Both the position numbers and the translations under genes were made by a program. A stretch of 64,000 nt of DNA from Bacteroidales bacterium (lineage in GTDB: Bacteria > Bacteroidota > Bacteroidia > Bacteroidales > UBA932). Positions within the stretch are counted from its first letter, which is position 1. Every line of letters begins with the position of its first letter. Below are positions 24,978-34,751 of the stretch, in pieces. The stretch covers positions 21,399 through 85,398 of the forward strand of contig JAMPAT010000015.1 of NCBI GenBank assembly GCA_023667095.1, in the 5' to 3' direction. The notes below the pieces were generated by a model. It saw nothing but the letters and a program-made list of their open reading frames with translations. It had not been told where the DNA came from and made no database searches.

Positions 24978-27900
24978 ATGGTACCTGGGAATGGGCATAT
25001 CGGGACTGTGCGCAGGAAAGGGATTCCTCCTTTTTCCGTGATGCTGCTTATGGCTGCTGCCGCTGTAGTCGGGCTTGCCTCCATGAGGATGCTCAATGTG
25101 CAGTATACACCGTCTGCCCCGGACAGCTCGATACGTGTAGGCTACAGATTCCCTGATGCCTCTGCGCGCATAGTGGAGTCTGAAGTCACTTCAAGGATAG
25201 AGGGCGTGCTTTCCGGTATAGACAATTGCAGCGGAGTCTCGTCCGTCTCCAGGAAAGGCTCAGGAAGTGTGACCGTTGATTTCCATAAGGGTACGGACAT
25301 GGCTGCGGCGCGGTTTGATGTGGCTTCCAGGATCAGGGACCTTTATCCGTATCTTCCGGACAAGGTCACATATCCGTCCATTTCCCTTGACGTTGGAGGC
25401 GGTGAGTCAAGGACCGCAATCACATACGTGATAAAGTCTTCTCTTCCGTCCGGTGAAATTGAAAGCTATATCTCTGAACATGTAGTGACCCCTCTCTCGC
25501 GTATCCCCGGGGTGGAGAATGCAGCCTTGTATGGGGCGACACCCTGCCATTGGGTGATAACCTTCGATGCAGAACGTTCAAGGGTCCTGGGCATTACAGC
25601 GGAAGATATTTCCGCAGCATTCCATGCATATGGCAGTGAGGAGGCCCTTGGCATGGTGGAGGATGACGGAGGGATGCTGACTGTCAGGCTCAAATGCAAT
25701 GTTTCCGGAGACTTCGGGCAGATTCCTGTCAAGAACATCGGCGGCAGGGTTGTCTATCTCCGCGACATCGCCAACTATAGGTATGAAGAGGCATTGCCTG
25801 CGGGATATTACCGTATCAATGGACTTAACACCATATCGCTGAATGTGGATGTCGCAGCCAACACGAACCTTATCCGTGCTGTAAAGGATATCCGGAGGGA
25901 GATGTCTCTGCTCCAGGAGGCCTTCCCTGAGGAGATAACGGCATCGGTAAGCTATGACTCTTCTGAATATGTCAGCAATGAGCTGGACAAGATATTTTTC
26001 CGTACTCTCCTGTGCCTTGCTGTCCTGCTCGCATTTGTGTTCCTTGTCAACAGGTCATTGAGGTATATGCTGGCCATTGCTGCCACGCTTGCCGTAAATA
26101 TCCTGGTTGCCATTGCGATATACGGGCTTGTAGGGCTTTCTGTCCATATCTATACCCTTGCCGGGATAAGCGTCTCCCTTGGTATTGTCATAGATACTTC
26201 CATCGTTATGATTGACCATTACGGGCATTTCCGTGACAGGAAGGTATTCGCGGCATTGCTCGGTGCCGTTGCCACAACGGTAGGTGCGCTGCTTGTAGTG
26301 CTGCTTCTCCCTGACAGTGAAAGGGAGAACCTTACAGATTTCATCTGTGTCATTGTCATTAACCTGGGAGTGTCGCTTGCTGTGACGTGGCTTTTCGTCC
26401 CGGCACTCGCCGACTGTTTCCCGATAAAGCGCGGCGGGGATTCAATGTCCATATCCAGACGCCGGAGGGTGGTGAAATGGAACAGGGCATATAAGTCATA
26501 TATATGCTGGGGACTGCGTCACAGGTGGATATATGCTGTTTCCTTCATTGCAGCCTTCGGCATTCCTCTTTGCCTTATTCCGGATAAACCCTCGTCTGAT
26601 GGCGCGGAACCACGTAACTGGCTGGAAAACATTTGCTATAAGGTATCCGGATGGCAGCCTTATGCTGACAACAGGGCTACCATAGACAAGGTCGCCGGGT
26701 CTTCATTTGCCTTGTTCCACAGGGCTATGGACCGGATGAATTTCTACAGGGAGCCGGACAGGACTGTGCTGACAGTCCATGCCGGGATGCTGGAGGGGGC
26801 GACCGTGCATCAGCTGAACGATGTGGTCCGCAGCATGGAGAACTATCTTGCAGGATTCGATGAAATCGATGTCTTCACGACCAGGGTGACTTCCTACAGC
26901 AATGCTGTTATCCAGGTGATGTTCAAGCCTGAATATGAGAATACAGGATTTCCGCTGGTGCTTAAGTCCCAGGTCACTTCAATGGCCATTGATTTCGGAG
27001 GGGCCAACTGGAGGGTAAGCGGCATTGATGACAATTACTTCAACAACAATGTGGTCTCCACCTACAAAGGCTCCGGGATTCTCCTGAGAGGATATAACTA
27101 TGACGAACTTCTTGTATATGCCGGCCGGCTGATAGACCGCATGTCAGGCAACAGGCGTGTCTCCGGTCCTGAGATATGGAGCTCCGGATACAACGGGCAG
27201 CCGTCAATGGAATATAACCTGTCGTATGACTTTGAGTCTATGGGCAGCCGCGGCATTTCGCCATACAGGTATTACAGCTATCTCCATACGGCACTTTTCG
27301 AGCTTCCTGTGGGCACTGCCGATGTGGACGGGACGGTCTCTGAGGTTGTGCTGAAGTCTTCTGACCAGGAGAGCCTTGACCTGTGGCATGTGCTGAATGC
27401 TCCAGCACGCCTTGACAGCCTTGACATGACCCTGTCATCGATGGGCAGCATCGGGAAGTACCGCTCTGGACTGGATATACGCAAGGTAAACCAGTCCTAC
27501 GAGGTGTGTGTCGCCTATGATTTCATCGGCAGCTGGCAGCTTCAGCAGAAGATGCAGAAGGAGCTTGTGCAATGGATGAACTCGGAAGTCCTGCCAGTGG
27601 GCTTCAAGGCTGTGTCAAGGGATTCGCGCTGGTCGGACGAACACAGGGACAGCTACCTGTGGCTGATCCTGCTTGTAATTGCTGTCATATATGTTGTGAC
27701 GGCAATTACGTTCGAGTCATTCAGGCTTCCGCTTCCTGTAATATTCATGATTCCAGTCTCGTTCATCGGGCCTTTCCTTGTATTCGGCCTGTCTGACATT
27801 ACCTTCGACCAGGGAGGGTTTGCTGCATTCGTGATGCTCTGCGGGGTTGCTGTCAATGCAGGAATATATCTGGTGACGGCATGGCAGGACATCTGCAGAA

Positions 27901-28154
27901 GTTCCGGTGCCACGACAGGGAGGCTTCAAGGTGAGGTCCGTTGCTATATAAAGGCATACAACAGGAAAATCAATCCTATAATATTGACTGTGCTCTCCAC
28001 GGTCCTGGGGCTGCTCCCGTTCCTTTCAGACGGTCCTGAGGAGGTGTTCTGGTTTGACTTTGCTGTCGGCACAGTTTCCGGTATGCTTTTCTCTGTGCTT
28101 GCCATTGTCTTTGTCCTTCCGGTATTTGTGGTAAAAAAATCTGTAAATCATTGA
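24978..28154 (+). CDS. Second RND-family pump subunit, divergent
   Basis: 1058 residues, starting 4 bases after the first RND gene. It carries RND segments such as LAGISVSLGIVIDTSIVMID (TM4) and GVAVNAGIYLVTAW (TM10). The TM10 segment lacks the acidic and Lys residues expected for proton relay, so the partner may supply the proton path. The central insert around residues 490-540 contains a charged loop and extra hydrophobic segment. Tandem unequal RND genes are known in hetero-trimeric pumps such as MdtBC. Confidence 0.78.
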   Translation: MVPGNGHIGTVRRKGIPPFSVMLLMAAAAVVGLASMRMLNVQYTPSAPDSSIRVGYRFPDASARIVESEVTSRIEGVLSGIDNCSGVSSVSRKGSGSVTVDFHKGTDMAAARFDVASRIRDLYPYLPDKVTYPSISLDVGGGESRTAITYVIKSSLPSGEIESYISEHVVTPLSRIPGVENAALYGATPCHWVITFDAERSRVLGITAEDISAAFHAYGSEEALGMVEDDGGMLTVRLKCNVSGDFGQIPVKNIGGRVVYLRDIANYRYEEALPAGYYRINGLNTISLNVDVAANTNLIRAVKDIRREMSLLQEAFPEEITASVSYDSSEYVSNELDKIFFRTLLCLAVLLAFVFLVNRSLRYMLAIAATLAVNILVAIAIYGLVGLSVHIYTLAGISVSLGIVIDTSIVMIDHYGHFRDRKVFAALLGAVATTVGALLVVLLLPDSERENLTDFICVIVINLGVSLAVTWLFVPALADCFPIKRGGDSMSISRRRRVVKWNRAYKSYICWGLRHRWIYAVSFIAAFGIPLCLIPDKPSSDGAEPRNWLENICYKVSGWQPYADNRATIDKVAGSSFALFHRAMDRMNFYREPDRTVLTVHAGMLEGATVHQLNDVVRSMENYLAGFDEIDVFTTRVTSYSNAVIQVMFKPEYENTGFPLVLKSQVTSMAIDFGGANWRVSGIDDNYFNNNVVSTYKGSGILLRGYNYDELLVYAGRLIDRMSGNRRVSGPEIWSSGYNGQPSMEYNLSYDFESMGSRGISPYRYYSYLHTALFELPVGTADVDGTVSEVVLKSSDQESLDLWHVLNAPARLDSLDMTLSSMGSIGKYRSGLDIRKVNQSYEVCVAYDFIGSWQLQQKMQKELVQWMNSEVLPVGFKAVSRDSRWSDEHRDSYLWLILLVIAVIYVVTAITFESFRLPLPVIFMIPVSFIGPFLVFGLSDITFDQGGFAAFVMLCGVAVNAGIYLVTAWQDICRSSGATTGRLQGEVRCYIKAYNRKINPIILTVLSTVLGLLPFLSDGPEEVFWFDFAVGTVSGMLFSVLAIVFVLPVFVVKKSVNH

Positions 28155-28180
28155 TTTTTGAAATAATAATCGTATATTTG
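28151..28180 (+). promoter_or_regulatory. Housekeeping promoter of the ribosomal protein cluster
   Basis: TTG (28151-28153), N19, TATATTTG (28173-28180). The TTG overlaps the stop of the RND gene. A 7-bp stem (28183-28189 with 28199-28205, one G-U pair) sits at the expected transcript start and could be part of an autoregulatory leader. Confidence 0.7.
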
Positions 28181-28241
28181 CAGCCCGCCAAAATGTGAGG
28201 TGGGCAATAAAGTATTTATAATCAATTAATTAAACAAACCA

Positions 28242-28865
28242 ATGCCTGGATTAATTGGAAAGAAAATCGGAATGACTTCCGTTTTCGGTGCTGATGGAAA
28301 GAATATTCCATGCACCGTTATTGAGGCTGGTCCATGTGTAGTTACGCAGATTCGTACAGTAGAGAATGATGGTTATGCCGCTGTACAGCTTGCCTATGAC
28401 GAAATGAGTGAGAAGCATGCCAGCGCGCCTCTGAAGGGGCACTTTGAAAAGGCAGGAACCACACCTAAGCGCAAACTCGTCGAATTCAAGGCGGATTTCG
28501 CTCAGGAGCTTAAATTAGGCGACACCCTTACTGTTGCTGACATCTTCACGGATGTTGCTTATGTAGATGTTGTCGGTACTTCCAAAGGTAAAGGTTTTCA
28601 GGGAGTTGTGAAACGCCACGGCTTTGCCGGTGTGGGCGGTGCCACCCATGGTCAGCACAACAGGCTCCGTCACCCTGGTTCACTCGGTGCATCATCTTGG
28701 CCTTCAAGGGTATTCAAGGGAATGCGCATGGCAGGACACATGGGTAACGAGCGCGTAAAGGTGTTCAACCTTGAAGTGGTAAAGGTTATTCCTGAGAACA
28801 ATCTTCTTGTAGTGAAAGGCTCTGTACCTGGAGCCAAGGGTTCTTATGTAATTTTGGAGGATTAA
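28242..28865 (+). CDS. rplC: 50S ribosomal protein L3
   Basis: 207 residues. [15 protein letters not shown] at the start and the [16 protein letters not shown]...[23 protein letters not shown] segment, the long loop that reaches into the 23S rRNA core, identify it. L3 is an early assembly protein near the peptidyl transferase centre. Normally rpsJ precedes it; here a promoter and the RND genes do. Confidence 0.96.
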   Translation: MPGLIGKKIGMTSVFGADGKNIPCTVIEAGPCVVTQIRTVENDGYAAVQLAYDEMSEKHASAPLKGHFEKAGTTPKRKLVEFKADFAQELKLGDTLTVADIFTDVAYVDVVGTSKGKGFQGVVKRHGFAGVGGATHGQHNRLRHPGSLGASSWPSRVFKGMRMAGHMGNERVKVFNLEVVKVIPENNLLVVKGSVPGAKGSYVILED

Positions 28866-28868
28866 GTT

Positions 28869-29498
28869 ATGGAGTTGTCAGTTTATAAAATTGACGGATC
28901 AGAGTCCGGAAAGAAGGTTGTTCTTGATGAGAACGTTTTCGGCGTGCAGCCAAATGACCACGCTATCTACCTTGATGTTAAGCAGTATCTTGCAAACCAG
29001 CGTCAGGGAACATCGAAGACAAAGGACCGCAGCGAGATTTCATACAGCACAAAGAAGCTCATCCGCCAGAAAGGCTCAGGCGGTGCACGCCACGGCAGCC
29101 TCAAGGCAGGTATCTATGTAGGTGGAGGAAGGGTTTTCGGACCTCAGCCACGCTGCTACCGTTCAAAGCTCAACAAGAAGCTCAAGCAGCTTGCCCGTTT
29201 CTCTGCGCTTTCATATAAGGCACAGGACAACGCAATCGTGATGGTTGAGCCATTCGCAATGGATGCTCCTAAGACCAAGGAGTTCGTACAGATTCTCAAG
29301 AATATCAAGGCCGGAGACAGGAAAGTCCTCTTCGTGCTTCCTGAGAATTCTGCAAACATTTATCTTTCATCACGTAACCTTCCTGAGGTGAATGTCATCA
29401 CAGTCAATGAACTCAACACATACGTTGTAATGAATGCAAATTCAATGGTTCTCGTTGACGGTGTACAGGACATTCTCGCATCAAGGATCAAACGCTAA
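28869..29498 (+). CDS. rplD: 50S ribosomal protein L4
   Basis: 209 residues. Conserved extended loop ([30 protein letters not shown] area) that lines the exit tunnel, and the C-terminal globular part with [19 protein letters not shown]. In many bacteria L4 also represses its own operon by binding the leader; whether that happens with the present shortened leader is unknown. Three bases follow rplC. Confidence 0.96.
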   Translation: MELSVYKIDGSESGKKVVLDENVFGVQPNDHAIYLDVKQYLANQRQGTSKTKDRSEISYSTKKLIRQKGSGGARHGSLKAGIYVGGGRVFGPQPRCYRSKLNKKLKQLARFSALSYKAQDNAIVMVEPFAMDAPKTKEFVQILKNIKAGDRKVLFVLPENSANIYLSSRNLPEVNVITVNELNTYVVMNANSMVLVDGVQDILASRIKR

Positions 29499-29510
29499 AC
29501 CGATAGAGAA

Positions 29511-29801
29511 ATGGGAATAATAATTAAGCCAATAGTAACAGAGAAGATGACGGTTCAGGGCGAGAAATTGAACCGCTATGGTTTTATCGTAGACCGTGAT
29601 GCCAACAAGATTGAGATCAAGTCTGCGGTAGAGCAGATGTACAATGTGTCTGTGGTAAGCGTGAATACAATCAATTACCATGGAAAGAAGAAATCCCGTT
29701 ATACCAAGGCCGGTATGCTCAGGGGCCGTGCAAATCACTACAAGAAAGCTTATGTGGAACTTGCCGGTGATGACAAGATAGATTTTTATGCTAACATCTA
29801 A
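29511..29801 (+). CDS. rplW: 50S ribosomal protein L23
   Basis: 96 residues. IIKPIVTEKMT and YGFIVDRDANKIEIKSAVEQ are the family signatures, and the Lys/Arg-rich loop (HGKKKSRYTKAG) follows. L23 sits at the tunnel exit and is the docking site for trigger factor and SRP. Confidence 0.95.
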   Translation: MGIIIKPIVTEKMTVQGEKLNRYGFIVDRDANKIEIKSAVEQMYNVSVVSVNTINYHGKKKSRYTKAGMLRGRANHYKKAYVELAGDDKIDFYANI

Positions 29802-29814
29802 TCAGGTATAAGTC

Positions 29815-30639
29815 ATGGCAGTAAGAAAATTCAAACCGGTAACTCCCGGACAGAGAAACAAGGTAATCAGTGCTTTTGACGACATTACCTGCAAGACCCC
29901 TTACAAACCGCTTCTTGAGCCTATCAAGAGGACTGGTGGACGTAACAACCAGGGTAAGATGACAATGCGCTATATCGGTGGCGGTCACAAGAAAATGTAC
30001 CGTGTCATCGATTTCCTCCGTACAAAGGATGACTGCAAGGCGACAGTACTCACTATAGAGTACGATCCAAACCGCAGTGCACGTATCGCACTTGTACAGT
30101 ATGAGGATGGCGTAAAGAAATATATTATCGCTCCTAACGGACTTAAGGTTGGACAGGTTATCGCATCAGGTGCAGGTGTTGCCCCTGAGGTCGGTAATGC
30201 TCTCCCTCTTTCTGAAATTCCGCTTGGAACACTTGTTCACAATATTGAGCTCCGTCCTGGACAGGGTGCTGCAATGGCACGTTCTGCCGGAACTTACGCT
30301 CAGCTCGCTGCACGTGAGGGCAACCATGCTATCCTTCGCCTCCCTTCAGGTGAGACAAGAATGGTTCTCGTTACCTGCCGCGCAACAGTTGGAACAGTTT
30401 CCAATCCAGACCACAACTTGGAGTCACATGGAAAGGCTGGCCGTCGCAGATGGCTCGGTCGCAGGCCTCGTAACCGTGGTGTTGTAATGAACCCGGTAGA
30501 TCACCCTATGGGTGGTGGTGAAGGCCGCGCATCAGGAGGACATCCACGTTCTCGCAAGGGCTTGCCAGCTAAGGGTATGAAGACTCGTAATCCAAAGGCG
30601 ACTTCAAACAAGTTCATTATTGAAAGAAGGAAAAAATAA
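29815..30639 (+). CDS. rplB: 50S ribosomal protein L2
   Basis: 274 residues, full length. [19 protein letters not shown] near the start, then the SH3-like barrel, and [18 protein letters not shown] with the conserved His needed for peptidyl transferase activity in the C-terminal tail. Confidence 0.97.
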   Translation: MAVRKFKPVTPGQRNKVISAFDDITCKTPYKPLLEPIKRTGGRNNQGKMTMRYIGGGHKKMYRVIDFLRTKDDCKATVLTIEYDPNRSARIALVQYEDGVKKYIIAPNGLKVGQVIASGAGVAPEVGNALPLSEIPLGTLVHNIELRPGQGAAMARSAGTYAQLAAREGNHAILRLPSGETRMVLVTCRATVGTVSNPDHNLESHGKAGRRRWLGRRPRNRGVVMNPVDHPMGGGEGRASGGHPRSRKGLPAKGMKTRNPKATSNKFIIERRKK

Positions 30640-30658
30640 CGGAATAAATTAAGAGATT

Positions 30659-30928
30659 ATGAGTCGTTCATTAAGAAAAGGTCCTTATATTCAGGAAGCC
30701 CTTGAAAAAAGAATTCTTGCTATGAATGAGGGTAGCATGAAGAAAGAGGTTGTCAAGACTTGGTCACGCGCAAGCATGATTTCTCCAGACATGGTTGGAC
30801 ATACAATCGCAGTTCATAATGGAAATAAATTTATTCCTGTTTATGTTACTGAGAACATGGTAGGCCACAAGCTTGGTGAGTTTGCGCCAACAAGAACTTT
30901 CAAAGGCCATTCGGGCAATCGTAAATAA
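30659..30928 (+). CDS. rpsS: 30S ribosomal protein S19
   Basis: 89 residues. [11 protein letters not shown] and the central [20 protein letters not shown] plus [17 protein letters not shown] are diagnostic. S19 lies in the 30S head beside S13. Nineteen bases follow rplB. Confidence 0.96.
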   Translation: MSRSLRKGPYIQEALEKRILAMNEGSMKKEVVKTWSRASMISPDMVGHTIAVHNGNKFIPVYVTENMVGHKLGEFAPTRTFKGHSGNRK

Positions 30929-30949
30929 TTTTAAAATGAAATTGTAATT

Positions 30950-31369
30950 ATGGGAGCTCGTAAAAGATTAATGGCCGAGAGGCATAAAGAGATAAAGAAG
31001 CAGACAGCTATTGCTAAGCTGAATGATGTACCTACCTCTCCCCGCAAGATGCGCCTTGTAGCTGACATCGTAAGGGGTGTAGAGGTCAACCGTGCACTTG
31101 ATATCCTGAGATTCTCAAAGAAGGCGGCTTCAATCCGTCTTGAGAAACTTCTCCGTAGCGCAATCGCAAACTGGGAGGCAAAGAATCCGGATAGCAGCAA
31201 GGAGCTGGACAACGGTAATGTATATGTAAAGACCATCATGGTTGATGAGGGACGTACACTCAAGAGAATCCGTCCTTGTCCTCAGGGCAGGGCCGGCAGG
31301 ATCCGCAAGCGTTCCAACCACGTTACTGTTATCCTTGATGTAAAGAAACCAACAACAGTGGAGGAATAA
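30950..31369 (+). CDS. rplV: 50S ribosomal protein L22
   Basis: 139 residues. [20 protein letters not shown] and the tunnel-loop hairpin ([20 protein letters not shown], matching RPRAKGRA..RI.KR in other bacteria) identify it. It has a basic N-terminal extension of about 20 residues before the usual start, common in Bacteroidota. The loop residues here are where macrolide resistance changes occur in other species. Confidence 0.95.
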   Translation: MGARKRLMAERHKEIKKQTAIAKLNDVPTSPRKMRLVADIVRGVEVNRALDILRFSKKAASIRLEKLLRSAIANWEAKNPDSSKELDNGNVYVKTIMVDEGRTLKRIRPCPQGRAGRIRKRSNHVTVILDVKKPTTVEE

Positions 31370-31372
31370 ATT

Positions 31373-32125
31373 ATGGGACAGAAAACTAACCCTATCAGCA
31401 ACAGAATCGGTATCACCCGTGGTTGGGACTCTAACTGGTGTGGTGGTAACTATGCAGAGAAGATAGCTGAGGATTATGAGATCCGCAAGTATCTCGTAAA
31501 CCGTCTTGCTAAGGCCAGCCTTTCAAAGATTGTGATTGAGAGGACACTTAAGCTTATCACAGTGACTATTCACGCAGCACGTCCAGGTGTTATCATCGGA
31601 AAAGGTGGAGCTGAGGTTGACAAACTGAAGGAAGAGCTTAAGAAAGTTACCAAGAAGGATGTTCAGATCAACATCTTCGAGGTCAAGAAGCCAGAGGTTG
31701 ATGCACATATCGTGGCAGACAGCATTGCACGTCAGATTGAGGGCCGTGTTTCATACAGAAGGGCAATCAAGATGGCAGTCGCTACTACCATGAGGGTAGG
31801 TGCAGAAGGTATCAAGGTTCAGATCAGCGGCCGTCTCGGCGGTGCTGAAATGGCAAGAAGCGAGATGTTCAAGGAAGGACGTACACCTCTCCATACATTC
31901 CGTGCAGATATCGACTATGCGCTTGCAGAAGCTCACACAAAGGTCGGTGTACTCGGTATCAAGGTATGGATCTGCAACGGTGAGGTTTACGGAAAGAAAG
32001 ACCTTTCACCAAACGCAGGCATCGCTGCAGCAAACGCTTCACAGGGCGGTAACAACCGTGGTGGACGTGGTGGAGACCGCCGCCGTGGTGGACGTGACCG
32101 TCGTGACCGTAAGGAGAACAAGTAA
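31373..32125 (+). CDS. rpsC: 30S ribosomal protein S3, with Arg/Gly tail
   Basis: 250 residues. [18 protein letters not shown] begins the protein; the KH domain has [19 protein letters not shown], and the second domain has [11 protein letters not shown]. The last 30 residues are a low-complexity RG/RD tail ([18 protein letters not shown]), which makes it longer than the E. coli protein. It is the last gene before a strong terminator, whereas rplP usually follows. Confidence 0.96.
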   Translation: MGQKTNPISNRIGITRGWDSNWCGGNYAEKIAEDYEIRKYLVNRLAKASLSKIVIERTLKLITVTIHAARPGVIIGKGGAEVDKLKEELKKVTKKDVQINIFEVKKPEVDAHIVADSIARQIEGRVSYRRAIKMAVATTMRVGAEGIKVQISGRLGGAEMARSEMFKEGRTPLHTFRADIDYALAEAHTKVGVLGIKVWICNGEVYGKKDLSPNAGIAAANASQGGNNRGGRGGDRRRGGRDRRDRKENK

Positions 32126-32145
32126 TTTGTTTCGATATTTTTCAG

Positions 32146-32178
32146 ACAGGCCAGCTGATTCAGCTGGCCTGTTTTTTT
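32146..32178 (+). terminator. Rho-independent terminator after rpsC
   Basis: A perfect 13-bp inverted repeat (ACAGGCCAGCTGA, 32146-32158, with TCAGCTGGCCTGT, 32160-32172) is followed by a run of Ts to 32178. It ends the ribosomal transcript. Confidence 0.92.
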
Positions 32179-32272
32179 GTCCTGGAGGAATGGCACGGCG
32201 TCATATCTTGCGATTTTGTAAAATACGTTTTGCAATTTTGTAAAATAGACATCCCTTCTTGCAATTTGAATT

Positions 32273-32686
32273 GTGAAGCAGAAGAATTCTGTTCCCAAGC
32301 TGCAGGTCTACAACAATGCATTCCGCAACCGGTTCTGCCAGCATACGTTCGATGAGGCCAGGATGAACAGGACTGAGTGGGGCCGTCAGGTTGAATCTGC
32401 AGTCGGTGCATATCTGGCAGGAAAATCTGTTACTGATGATTTTTCGCTCCTGTATTGGAGAAATGAAAGGAAGAAGGAATGCGACTATGTGCTTAAACGG
32501 GGTGAGAGGCTTGTTGCAATAGAGGTTAAAAGTGGGACGGCTGACAATGTGGATGGGTATCTTGAGTTCAAGAATAGATATGCAGACAATATTGTGCAGG
32601 CATTTGTCATCGGTCCGGAAGGGCTTCCCCTTGAAGATTTCTTCTCCCTCAACGTAGATTCCCTGTTCTGCCGTACATACCTTTAG
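32273..32686 (+). pseudogene. C-terminal remnant of an AAA ATPase with DUF4143
   Basis: About 137 residues from a GTG: PKLQVYNNAF, then WGRQVESAVGAYLAG, LLYWRNERKKECDYVLKRGE and VAIEVKSGTADN, the hallmark order of the DUF4143 nuclease-like domain, with EVKSG as the PD-(D/E)xK-like core. The N-terminal AAA domain (Walker motifs) expected before it is absent, and the upstream 150 bp are AT-rich and not similar. Inactive remnant most likely. Confidence 0.75.
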
Positions 32687-33100
32687 TGATGCGTTATTCT
32701 ATGTCATTGAGCTAAGTTGGAGACCATCGGCATGCAGATTCTGGAGGTTGACCTGATTGTGAAGGAAGAGGGTGAGTTCGAAAACACATCAGGAGAAATA
32801 GATCTGATCAATTATAGGAATCTGGCATTATAGCCACTGTATCATGCCCCTTGATTTATCCCGAAATTTTATGCAAATCTGGAGTTCAATTCCGGATTTG
32901 CATAAAATTGGGCATGCCCGTAGCCTTGGAGACGGCTCCGGAGGCTATTAAGGAATCAGCCTTATGTGGCGTGGACGGTCAGTTACCGGAGGCTTGAGTC
33001 CATCGGAGCGCATTTTCAGGGTTGTTGCCGGATGGGGCTGGGACCATCCGGCCGAGTGTCCTTGCTGCAAGTAAATCTGTGAGAGAATTCTCGTTTTTAA
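32687..33100. other. Spacer with a long hairpin
   Basis: No gene recognised. A 33-codon frame at 32732-32833 (MQILEVDLIVKEEGEFENTS...) looks like a stray C-terminus. ATTTTATGCAAATCTGGA (32866-32883) and TCCGGATTTGCATAAAAT (32891-32908) form an 18-bp stem with one mismatch. The remaining bases to 33100 show nothing I recognise. Confidence 0.5.
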
Positions 33101-34663
33101 CTATCCCGCTCTCGCTTGGCATATATCCGGTGAACATTGCCTGCACAGCTCATTGCTCCGGAGCCATTCCGCAGCCTCGGCCTTAGACCTTATCGAAAAT
33201 GTGTTGCTGACCTTGACTCTCATGTCAACTGTTCTTTGGGCTGCAGCCATTGCCTCTGCATATTTCCCTTCAGACAGGTACAGCTTCCAGAGCATATACT
33301 GCGGCCTTATCCTGGTAGGTATCATGTGTGAGGCTTCTTCCAGGTATCTTTCTGCGGCCTGCATGTCGTTTCTGCTGATATGGTATTCAGCCATGAGACA
33401 CCAGGTCTCGCATCCTGGAATCAGCATGCCAGTTCCGATTTTGTCAAGTACTTCCGGCTGCATCTTGCATAGGCCTGCCGTAAGGGCATTTATCCTGCAG
33501 TCCGTGTATGTGCTTCTTATATATCCTGCAACCTTTTCTGCCGTCTCGTGGTCATATCTGTATGTCAAGGACTTTAAGCCGTCTACAGATTTCATTTCGT
33601 ACCATGACATATATGCCAGGGCCGCTATAGACATTGCTATTGCTGCGATGGATGTGACATTTCTTGTGCTTCTGCCAATGTTTACGCCTTTACCGATGCT
33701 GCCTGCAAGCAACGGGAAAAGCATTGCCAATGAAAATTTGCTCAAGGGATATGAGAAACAGGAGAATATGAGAAATGCAGCCAATGGTGCCAGTTGTCTC
33801 TTCTCTTCAACGTTGCGGAATAGCATGACTAACATGACAATGGCCAGTGCCAGTCCAATAATCCCGGTCTCTGCCGTCAGGTGCAGGAACTCGTTGTATG
33901 GATATATTGCATTGTCTGCCACTCCTGCAAAAATGGACTCCGGATTCCGGGCGAAATATTCAGCCTGGTATTCCATATAGTTCATCTTGAACATCCCGGC
34001 ACCGCAGCCGAAGAGCGGCTTGTCTGCAATCATTCCGGATGTCACATTCCATATCAGGAGCCTTGCTATGACAGATTCACTCCTGTACATGACGAGGGCT
34101 GCAGACAGTGCACTGCATAGCGCGACATAGACAGGAATATGTCTCCGGTGTCTACTTAGATACGCAGAAACACTATTGATATGGGTGATGCCAATGCCTG
34201 TTATGGCGGCAAGGAGTCCTGCCCTCGAACCGGAAATGAACAGTGTATAGGCGAGGAATACGCAGGAAGCAGATAATGTATGCCTGATTATCCTTGGCCT
34301 ATTTCTGCAGACTGGCATCAGCAGCACGCAGCAGGAGAATGCAATCGCCTGAAATCCACCGAGCTGTCCTGGATTGCCCATGAATCCTGTAACTTCAAAG
34401 AGCGGATGTCTGCTTTCTGTAAGTCCAATCTGCTGCCCGATGGCAGCCATTCCCTGTGCGATTCCGGCAGCTGTAATTATGGCAAATACAGTCTTCTTGT
34501 GCCTGTTTAGACTTGCCAGGATGTAGAGCAGGATACATATTGACCATTTGGTGAACATGATGTTCCCGGGAGTCATCCCTGATACAGTCAGGCCGGATAT
34601 GAATATATAGATGCAGAATATCAAGACAGCAATGTCTGTTTTGGTGATATATCCTGTCTTCAT
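33101..34663 (-). CDS. O-antigen-ligase-like membrane protein with C-terminal TPRs
   Basis: 520 residues from the ATG at 34663 (MKTGYITKTDIAVLIFCIYI); a 41-residue extension to 34786 overlaps the upstream gene and lacks character. About ten hydrophobic segments, then Wzy/WaaL-like landmarks: TGFMGNPGQLGGF, FKMNYMEYQAEYFARNPES and YPYNEFLHLTAETGIIG. TPR-like helices follow (CLMAEYHISRNDMQAAERYL; MLWKLYLSEGKYAEAMAAAQ). It is a paralogue of the protein at 16897, sharing GNPG..GGF, QAEYF and YNEF motifs. Glycan ligase or polymerase activity is the family default; substrate unknown. Confidence 0.7.
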   Translation of the reverse strand: MKTGYITKTDIAVLIFCIYIFISGLTVSGMTPGNIMFTKWSICILLYILASLNRHKKTVFAIITAAGIAQGMAAIGQQIGLTESRHPLFEVTGFMGNPGQLGGFQAIAFSCCVLLMPVCRNRPRIIRHTLSASCVFLAYTLFISGSRAGLLAAITGIGITHINSVSAYLSRHRRHIPVYVALCSALSAALVMYRSESVIARLLIWNVTSGMIADKPLFGCGAGMFKMNYMEYQAEYFARNPESIFAGVADNAIYPYNEFLHLTAETGIIGLALAIVMLVMLFRNVEEKRQLAPLAAFLIFSCFSYPLSKFSLAMLFPLLAGSIGKGVNIGRSTRNVTSIAAIAMSIAALAYMSWYEMKSVDGLKSLTYRYDHETAEKVAGYIRSTYTDCRINALTAGLCKMQPEVLDKIGTGMLIPGCETWCLMAEYHISRNDMQAAERYLEEASHMIPTRIRPQYMLWKLYLSEGKYAEAMAAAQRTVDMRVKVSNTFSIRSKAEAAEWLRSNELCRQCSPDICQARAG

Positions 34664-34751
34664 ATGAATACTTCCATTACTGTAATTCTTCGTGTTTTTG
34701 GGAATATCAAAATTAGCAGCCGGTGTAGAGCACAATTGTTTCGTTTCCGTT

